DNA from: Diphasiastrum complanatum
Taxonomy: Eukaryota > Streptophyta > Lycopodiopsida > Lycopodiales > Lycopodiaceae
DNA: 64,000 bases
NCBI GenBank assembly: GCA_029204225.1
Contig: CM055097.1
Location: forward strand, 59,296,499-59,360,498
Reading direction: 5' to 3'
A model generated the notes under the pieces. It saw only the letters and a list, made by a program, of their open reading frames with translations. It did not search any database and was not told the DNA's origin. Numbering within the stretch: position 1 is the stretch's first letter; each line of letters begins with the position of its first letter. Shown piece by piece: positions 56,570-64,000 of this stretch. The position numbers and the translations under genes were made by a program.

Positions 56570-57040
56570 AATCAAAGAAATCGACTGATATCAGATTAGT
56601 AGAGCTCTGATAAAAATAGATGCTCAGATACCATGTCGAAAATCAATGGAAACGTGGTGCTGCGGAAGTAAAGCAGATGGTGATGGATCAGAAGTGTGGC
56701 AGTTACCAACAAGAGAGTTCAAGATGAATCGAATAATAACAATGCGATAAAACAAAGTAGTAGTGGAACGATGCACTCTGATTGATATGAAAAACGTGAG
56801 TACAAGAGCGTGAAGCTGGGCGCAAATCAATGGGCGCAAATACCAGGGTTCTGTTTTGACATTTGCTGAATACAACTGGAATTTAAATGGCCTAATCTGT
56901 GATGCCACAACATATCATTTGAATCAGAAGTAGTAGTAAAAAGAGCTTGACTACTTGTATAATAGGAGTGACTGAGCTTGTACAAATTGCCACAACTTCT
57001 TCTACTGAATGCAAGCAAGATTCATTGGTTGAGTCCTAGT
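56570..57040 (-). mobile_element. Copia fragment inserted in Gypsy-F
   Basis: The minus strand holds the Copia GAG-preintegrase motif MLWHHRLGHLNSSCIQQMSK (about 56920-56860), then sequence ending in TTTTCGACA|TGGTATCTGAGC near 56640-56620, an LTR end with a primer-site-like word. The pieces do not form a normal Copia order, so more than one event is involved. It takes the place of Gypsy-F RT and RNase H. Confidence 0.6.
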
Positions 57041-58393
57041 TGGTGGTCCATTGTAATCATCTTTCATTCTGGTTCTTTCTCTTCTAGTTCATGATGAGCT
57101 TTCAGTAACATAATCACAACATCATCCAAAGTATAGCGTTTGAAATACTCGGGCATATCATGTTGGACTTATTTTGATTGTTCTTTTTCATATTGATCTT
57201 GGATCGTCGTTTAGCTTTCTTGGAAGGAATCGATCGTGGAGGTGATGACTTTCTTGAAGATGCGCTCTTCTATGAAGGCGACGACTTCCTTGATGGTGAT
57301 TTCTTGCGAAAAATCTAACTTGAAAAATCATCCTTGATATTCTCTTTTTTTTTATCCAATAAAGGTGGTACATTCTTAGAATCAACATTTCGCAATGATT
57401 TTTTATATTTCAGGATTATATCATAGTGTTGCTTAGCTTGCCTCTTCATCATAGGTCCTGCAACTTTTCCTTCCTTCAATACAACGACTTTTGACAGTTT
57501 TATCGTTGGTTTATCAGGTATATCTCGAACTCCAAGTCTTGTAGGATCCATGTGATTGAGAATTTGCTCATCTGTAAGCTCTACATCTTCGTCGTAAGTC
57601 AAGGCATGACTTACATAAATTAGATAATTTTCAATCGGATCTCGAGTTGGATATGTTGTTGTCCAAGCTACGTTCATCATATTCAATGGAAAAGTGGTAT
57701 GTGTATCCAAAGTTTGATCTGGTAAAGGAATTTCGCTCAATTCGGATTGATTATCTCATTGACACATATAGCCTGCTATACAATCCACTATTGCAAGAGC
57801 TTGGTTCCAGTTGACATTATCAGTTTGAGAGTCATAGTGAACTCCTAGAGTCTTCACTTGTCGATCATAGGTATGATCCGTTGTTGATGAATCATCATTC
57901 CGTTTTTGGACTACTGGCTTGATAGTCCAAGTGATTAGATCAACTTTGACTACATGTTCACGATTCTCGAAAGTAATTTTTTCGGTGCCCCAATCATGAA
58001 TTACTTGCGCAACTCGTAACCATGGACGGCCCAATAAGACACGATATACATTTGGCGCATCAGGTAAGTCCATTACTACAAAAGTAATGACAAACTGAAC
58101 TCCGGTGATTTTGACAAGTATATCGTCAACCATCTCTTCAGGACGAATTGTCGTTTTGATTAGCTAGTTTAATGACAAAAGTGGCAGACTTCATTTTGGT
58201 AAGGCCCCACTTTGCACATAGCTTTGTCGAAATCAGGCTAACTCCTGAATCTCCATCTATCATGGTTGTTTCTTTACCAACCTGTCTACGTTGTATCGGC
58301 AGGGTGATGTTTTGTTGCACACTTTCCCAAGTTGCTCCGACATTGAGTACTTCATTTGTTTCCTCAGACCAGGCACAAAAAAATGGCTTCTAA
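57041..58393 (-). pseudogene. Gypsy-F protease and linker
   Basis: Minus-strand frames hold the protease start MIDGDSGVSLISTKLCAKWG (near 58260-58200), FVVMDLPDAPNVYRVLLGRP (about 58080-58020) and WTIKPVVQKRNDDSSTTDHT, then a linker with VELTDEQILNHMDP and a Lys/Arg-rich tail near 57240. Same layout as Gypsy-C at 14931-16290. RT and RNase H are absent. Confidence 0.85.
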
Positions 58394-58422
58394 CAGACTA
58401 GTGGTCCGATCTGAGTTAATAT

Positions 58423-59890
58423 TTATGCTAATATTTCTTTTGCTTTTGACACCAACTTAAGAAATTTTTCTAGTGTAATATCCATCTTGCTAGACAGAAT
58501 ATTCACTACCATTTTCATTTGCGGCACTTCAGGTTCTGTCATCTTGAAGGGTTCTTCATGTTGGTGCAATTGAGTATTAACATCCGTTCGTGGATCTATT
58601 TGCGGCACAAGTGAAGAATTGGCTTTGGCTGCTACTTTAGCGGCTTCTAGGGCTTCTTCTTCTTGCAACTGTTTAATCCACTGCCTCATATTATGATATC
58701 TCTTCTTTTTTGAGTTGAGATTCAGATACACCCCTGATGCAGTAGGTATATCTGTAGTTGGTATAGATTCAGCAGGTATTGGCTCAACTAGAATCTCTTT
58801 ATGCTTTTGAGCTCTGGTAACAAGCATCAAAGGTACACTTGGACGTTCAACAGGCTGAACTGTTGGTCTTTGCTTGATCATGATCATATTCATTGGAGCA
58901 GTAACCAGTGGTGGTTTTGGTCTTGCTGGACAATCCTTGTAACAATGTCCATAACCGCATTCTCAACAGAATGGAACAAACTTCTCTTTGTTTGGACATT
59001 CTGCAAGTCTATGGTTCTCTCCGTTTATAAGTGGTGCTCTGGCCCATTGTCCTAGCTGCTTGTTGTTGCACGACGGTAGCATAGATAGCGTACTACTCTG
59101 AAGGACCAATCTGCTGATCATTACTGTGACTACGCTACTCATTACCATTGTAAGGTTTGGGTTCCAATAAATTAGCAAGAGGACCTTGTTGTCCTGGTGG
59201 AGCTGGCAAAGCTGGTCGTTCAGAAAATCCAAGGGCGAAAATTGTGAGCCTTAGCTTCAGGTCCCTTTGCATAAGTAGGTTCTTGATATTGAAGCTTAGC
59301 ATACCTTTACTGGATAATCCGAGGATTGATCAAGCAAAAGACTGCTTCATGTCTTGCAAAAATTCAAAAAATACTAATAATATTCGTCATGTGTTGTTTC
59401 AATGTTGGACATTCGTTCATGGTGTGATTTCTCGCACAAATTGAACACCAGACATTTTCACGACTAGGAAAGGTCTTAGCAAAATTTTTCGTTGCTTTGC
59501 TACTCTGAGCCTTCACCTCTTCCAAAGCTTTCAACTTCTCGTCGAATTGAGACTACATCTTATCCAACTGCATCTGTTGCTTTTGACCAAGTTTCTCGAA
59601 CTCGTTGATCATCAATTCCATAGTAGCATTAATATTCGTGGATGCAATAGTGGTGGATCCCTCGCTGTATATGGAAGCATTCCAATATTCGGTTCATCAT
59701 CAGAATCTTCATTCTCCTCTCGTATCACATCGTCTATAGCATTTTGTAAAGCTGTACATTTATTGTGGTGTTTCAGCTCGCGTCTAATCCTCTCAGGTAG
59801 ACCTGCTAAAAACCACATACTCATAGCTTCATCAACAATTAAATTGGGATCACACTCAGATATGAGGTGTTTAACACGTTCAACATAGTC
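58423..59890 (-). pseudogene. Gypsy-F gag
   Basis: Minus-strand capsid piece MSMWFLAGLPERIRRELKHH (59824-59612), a CCHC-like nucleocapsid near 59455-59345 and 58985-58925, and a linker frame 58893-58423 (YLNLNSKKKRYHNMRQWIKQ, EEPFKMTEPEVPQMKM). Several frameshifts. The N-terminal capsid and 5' LTR are not found to the right of 59890. Confidence 0.8.
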
Positions 59891-61414
59891 ATTTTGACTT
59901 CTACAAAAAAAACTTCGTTCTTAGCCTATACTGCTTCTTAGGACCAGTATGAATGCTTTACGAAAGTCTATACGTTTTTACAATATATTGCCTTGTGGAA
60001 GTGCGCCCTACTATAGAATTTTTGATGCTCTGTTCTCACACATATGAAGCCTAGGTGGCAGGCTGATGTGGCAAGCATCTCGGTCACTTAGTCTCTCTCC
60101 GTATAGTGCTTAACAACGCCTAATTTGGTGCACTCTAGCCAACGTTATGGCCGTTGGAAATTTTGGCAGTTTTGTGAGCAAACTTTGCAAAATCCATAAT
60201 TGTTCTGATCACATGCTAGACTTTTCCCTAATTTCTGGCACTGTGCTTGCATGGATTGATTGCATGTTGATTCTCAGTGTGGTTCTGACATGCACGAGAG
60301 ATTTACAGTCGATTTGAGTGGTCATATGCATGTGCTCTGACGGTTGGGTCACAAATCATGGATATTGGCTCACAAATTTTGTAAAACTGAAGTTTACGTA
60401 AAAAATTCCATAATTATGTTTTGTGATTGATGTAGTGTGCTTTGCATGCCAGTTGGACATTGGTTTAGTACCATTAGGAATCAAACAATATTTCAATATT
60501 TCGATTTTGATTGCCTTTTGTACTAACAATATTTTTGTTAGAATTTTTTGAATTACGTAAAATGAGCCAAAAATTGAGTTTTTTTTTTTTTTTTTTTTTT
60601 TCCAGTCATTTTTGCGTTATTTATGGAATGACTTTAGATTAGTGAATTGACTATACTAAGATTTCAGTCAGAGTTTATCACAGTGTTTTCACTAAAGCTA
60701 AAATATTTCTCGGTTATAGATAATCAAAATTGACTGAAGGAACCGCAAAAGATGCTGTACTCTGGTACATGGAATTTGCCGACAATCCCAACCATAGCTA
60801 GATTCAAGCTTCAAGCAAGACCTATCTAGCACTCCCTTGCTAAACCACAATCACTACCATCACAAACACAAGCATGTTCAAGATCCTACCCCCATCTAAG
60901 TCCCATACCAAAGATGGCGATCCTCATTAAAGAAACAAAATGTTTCCAACTACAAAGCCTTGCTAGCTTTCAGCCCTCAGCCTGACGAAGACATTCGCGA
61001 ACTCAAAGATCTTAGGCGAATTTTGACTTCTAGAAGATTTCCAAGTAGATCTCCATATGAAAGGAAAATGGACCAAAAGTGCTCAAAATAGAAGGTTTTG
61101 TCCAAGTGTCAATTTTGCATGAATCATCATCATATGACAAAGCACCTTCGCACATGTGGGATCAGAGGGATGATCAGTACCACGAGCTCCCACTTATTGT
61201 AATATAGAGCCACATTTGGCCATAATCAATGTGAGACACCGATCTTGGTTTTGGAAGCAATTTTGAGTGATTCTCTCCATTTGTCTACATTTGTTTCGAT
61301 TGTTTTGAGGTTCTATCAATGTGTACTTGATTTTCAGGTTGGAGTCCATACTCAGACAATGTTTCACACATGTGAAACCAGAAAGTACACTTACATTCAA
61401 TTAATGATTGTTCT
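59891..61414. other. Unassigned DNA, decayed repeat likely
   Basis: No firm coding match. A 24-base T run lies at about 60578-60601. A short plus-strand word (GTAKDAVLWYMEFADN near 60743-60790) resembles Gypsy gag but is too short to call. Confidence 0.4.
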
Positions 61415-62200
61415 TGTTAGGATTTTGTGTCTAGAATTGATCTAGATTGATCTTAATCTGAAGTAGATTGATAGATCAAGTAATCTGACAACCAATCCCT
61501 CTTGAGGATTAGATTAAGATCCAATCTTGGTCCTTTTTGTACTTTTTTTTCACAAATTCTGTCTAGGATCCAAAGATCCAACTGTCCGCTAGTAAAGCGA
61601 GACGATTACTCGTGAGAGAACCGCGTTTCTCTCATGCCAATGCACTGCGTGGATATGCACATAGTGCTCACTGAATTAGAGAAAAGAAATCAATAGATGA
61701 TATTGTAGCCTTCGCACACATATCAATTTGTGTTGCGTCTGATCTCAAATGCAAATGTTTCTGCTGTTAATCGCGTGTCTGAGTTTTTTCTTGTTCATTT
61801 TGAATTCCGCACTTCGGTTGAAACCATGTCGAATGCTGTATTAATTTATGAACGTAGATAAGTAGCGACTGACTACACTCTGGAGGACTGTAGGAGTGAT
61901 TCAGCTGGCAGTGTCCAGTGATCGCATCTGAACTCCATTCGAGATGAAGAGAGTTGTGCTTAATTCGGTATCAAAGTGCACCCTGTCAAATTCTAACATA
62001 GCCAAAGAAGCTATCAGATCCAGGAGGCCAAGCATTCAGACAATCAACCATCAACAAGGAAACAGACTTCAAGAAGCAATGGCTTCAATCATCAGGATGC
62101 AAAGCAAGATCTGCACGATACTTGATTCTTCAGGATCTAACTTTCTAGCCTGGAAAGTTAATGTTAAAAATTCACAATTCTAGCTTGACTAGTTTTGGTC
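61415..62200 (+). mobile_element. Copia LTR, primer site and gag scrap
   Basis: TGTTAGGATT at 61415 looks like an LTR start; TTCGGTATCAAAGTGC at 61964-61979 is a degenerate primer site. After it a 79-codon frame (61944-62183) includes ICTILDSSGSNFLAWKVNVK, the Copia gag N-terminal motif, then stops. The rest of the element is missing. Confidence 0.65.
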
Positions 62201-62299
62201 ATATGACTTGTAAATAGTTAGATGGTCATGATGTGGCTTGTCACACGTGCCAAATAGCATAGGATTCCATTCATAAGGATGTTCTCAAGTAGACCTAAG

Positions 62300-62843
62300 T
62301 GTTAGAACCTTTGGAATGAGTCCAAATTATGCTTAGATACAAGGGAGAAAAAATAGGAGCTATTTTTGGTAGTTTTTGCATTGTTGAGGGATGTCCAAGA
62401 TTCCAACCCTAACTTGGCAGGGATGAAAGATCCACTAAAATTAGTATTAGGGATAGGTTTAGGGCTACTCATACCTGCCCAAAACCGTGATGGATCATGT
62501 ATATATAGGTGATGATATCTCACCAAAATCAATCAAGCAATTTCATGTTTTTTCTCTCATAATGGTGCAATTGCTCTCTATGTTCATAATTGTTTGAGTA
62601 CTTGTGATTACTAATGATTATAGGATTGAATGTAGGTCTGGTGTACAGTACTCAGACTGTGGGAGGCCGTACTTTCACACGTGTGAAGCCTTCTTCAAGG
62701 ATTTGGGCCATTTAGTGAGGTTCAAGCATAGATTTTTGATGGATTTTGATGGTTCAACTTGTGCTAATCTTATGAAATCATAATCTATTGTTTCCCTCAT
62801 CATTTCAAGTGTTTTAGGATCCTTATTTGCTGTAATTTTTACA
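62300..62843 (+). repeat. Left LTR of the right-edge Copia
   Basis: TGTTAGAACC...TTTTTACA, 544 bp, ended by a perfect primer site. A TATA box (GTATATATAGG, about 62500) is present. Confidence 0.8.
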
Positions 62844-62856
62844 TGGTATCAGAGCC
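62844..62856 (+). other. Primer-binding site of the right-edge Copia
   Basis: TGGTATCAGAGCC, an exact match to the plant initiator tRNA-Met site, directly after the LTR. Confidence 0.93.
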
Positions 62857-63297
62857 TAAAGGCTGAAATGAGCTAAATCCTTGGTTTTCATTCAATTTGA
62901 TCACAATTTTTGATCTAAATCTTGTGTAGATTGGATCTTAGCATCTAGTATTGATTCTAGAACTCAAAGTAAATCAAATACATTGGAGATTGGTGTTGTG
63001 TGACTTCATTTGCAGGTGTTTAGGTGTCTAAAACCAGAGGCAAAGTTGAATTCAATTCACATTACCAAGATAGCAAGTTTTGCTTGCTCTAAGCATTGAT
63101 TTCTAAGCAAGTTTTGGAGGTGATTTCATAGAGGAGGCTTTCTAGCATTCAAGGAGAGGGAAGATCAGAGTTTTGGGGACTCTTCAAGGCTGTTCTAAGG
63201 TGTAGTAGACACCTCCTAAAGTGATTTTGGTTCAGTCCAAGCATTGCTTGACTTATGCACCAAATTAGATCAATTTTTCATCACATTAGGAGACTAG
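62857..63297 (+). other. Leader of the right-edge Copia
   Basis: Non-coding sequence between primer site and gag. Confidence 0.7.
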
Positions 63298-64000
63298 ATG
63301 GCATCTATAAATGCATATCTTTTGGATACTAATGAAAGGCTCAACAAAACTAACTATTCCATATGGAAAGTTAGAATGGAATCTATCATGATCATGCAAG
63401 ATCTGATGGAAATTGTAAATGGTAAGGAGGGTGAACCTATTCATCCTGAAGAAAAAGCCAAATACATCAAGAGGTGCAATGTTGCACTACATTGCATAAA
63501 AATGAATGTTGCAAATGAACTCTTAAGAGAGGTAGGAGATTGCACTTCAGCTCAAGATGCTTGGGAGACTTTGCAAAAGGTCTATGAATCCAAGAACCAA
63601 ACTAGAATGTTAGCTTTGAAGAATCAAATCTATAGAAGCTATCAAAAGAAAGGAGAGAGTGCACATACTTTTGTCCTAAGAGTAAAGGAATTGAACAAAG
63701 AGCTAGCCTTTATAGGTGACCCTATCAAGGATGAAGAGCTTGTTCAACTCATATTGAATGGACTAAGCTTTGAATTTGACAATTTGGTTCAGGGATATGC
63801 AATTATGGGTAAGCTACCCATACTTGAAGAACTCCAAGGCACACTCATGGCCGAGGAATCAAGAAGGAGCCAAATGCAAGAGAGGATGGATAGGCTTTCC
63901 ATCCAAGGTGGAGATGACCAAGCTCTCTTCATCAAAGGCAAAGGCAAGTCCAAAGGCAAAGGATCAACATTCAAGAAGTCTACAAAGCTTGAGGATCAAG
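63298..64000 (+). CDS. Copia gag, intact to the window edge
   Basis: An ATG at 63298 opens a frame of 234 codons with no stop before the window ends. It has the gag N-terminal motif (LNKTNYSIWKVRMESIMIMQ), the middle of the capsid (AQDAWETLQKVYESKNQTRM, ALKNQIYRSYQKKGESAHTF) and a Lys/Gly-rich linker (KGKGKSKGKGSTFKKSTK) where the zinc knuckle should follow next. Perfect primer site, LTR with TATA box and undamaged frame make this the youngest-looking element in the window. It would build the virus-like particle. The rest of the element lies outside. Confidence 0.92.
   Translation, partial: MASINAYLLDTNERLNKTNYSIWKVRMESIMIMQDLMEIVNGKEGEPIHPEEKAKYIKRCNVALHCIKMNVANELLREVGDCTSAQDAWETLQKVYESKNQTRMLALKNQIYRSYQKKGESAHTFVLRVKELNKELAFIGDPIKDEELVQLILNGLSFEFDNLVQGYAIMGKLPILEELQGTLMAEESRRSQMQERMDRLSIQGGDDQALFIKGKGKSKGKGSTFKKSTKLEDQ

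Overview
The window is nuclear DNA from a land plant. It combines one spliced single-copy-type plant gene, a decayed ANKRD13-like plant gene, and dense LTR retrotransposon debris (Copia, chromodomain Gypsy, Athila/Tat-like Gypsy) with hAT transposon relics and long CT microsatellites. A 10.8 kb intron and several layers of nested elements point to a large repeat-rich genome; a fern, lycophyte or gymnosperm is my guess, and the sequence alone does not prove it.

Layout. 1-1929: unassigned DNA, a CTT/CT microsatellite and an intronless broken ANKRD13-like pseudogene that stops where a Copia LTR begins. 1930-7103: forward Copia-1 (LTR, primer site, gag-protease, RT), broken, then further Copia debris. 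7104-31622: reverse Copia-A, split by forward Copia-B (LTRs 8572-9803 and 29197-30474, target duplication TACTT/TGCTT). Copia-B in turn holds two reverse Athila/Tat-like Gypsy elements (C, 10025-20028; D, 20029-25584) and a 379 bp TRIM element (26055-26433) whose two 153 bp LTRs each carry a tRNA-like cloverleaf. 31640-33972: a reverse Gypsy remnant ends upstream of the host gene.

Host gene. 34745-53617 (+) encodes a 472-residue Apd1/Aim32-type thioredoxin-like [2Fe-2S] protein ('sucrase/ferredoxin-like') in five exons with consistent splice phases. A predicted C-terminal membrane anchor ends it. Intron 1 holds a degenerate tandem array with an 80 bp tRNA-like retrosequence; intron 2 holds a hAT relic; intron 4 holds an antisense SNF2/CLSY-like pseudogene, a Copia LTR, a chromovirus, a second hAT relic and minisatellite-like DNA.

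54300-64000: Copia scraps, a third reverse Athila/Tat-like Gypsy (F, 55595-59890) interrupted by a Copia piece, a Copia LTR with gag scrap, and a forward Copia with an undamaged gag that runs off the window edge.

Except for the host gene and the last gag, every long reading frame here is a transposon relic with stops, frameshifts or deletions. The strongest candidate for something undescribed is the TRIM element with tRNA cloverleaves inside its LTRs. Positions of decayed element edges are approximate unless a terminal motif is named.
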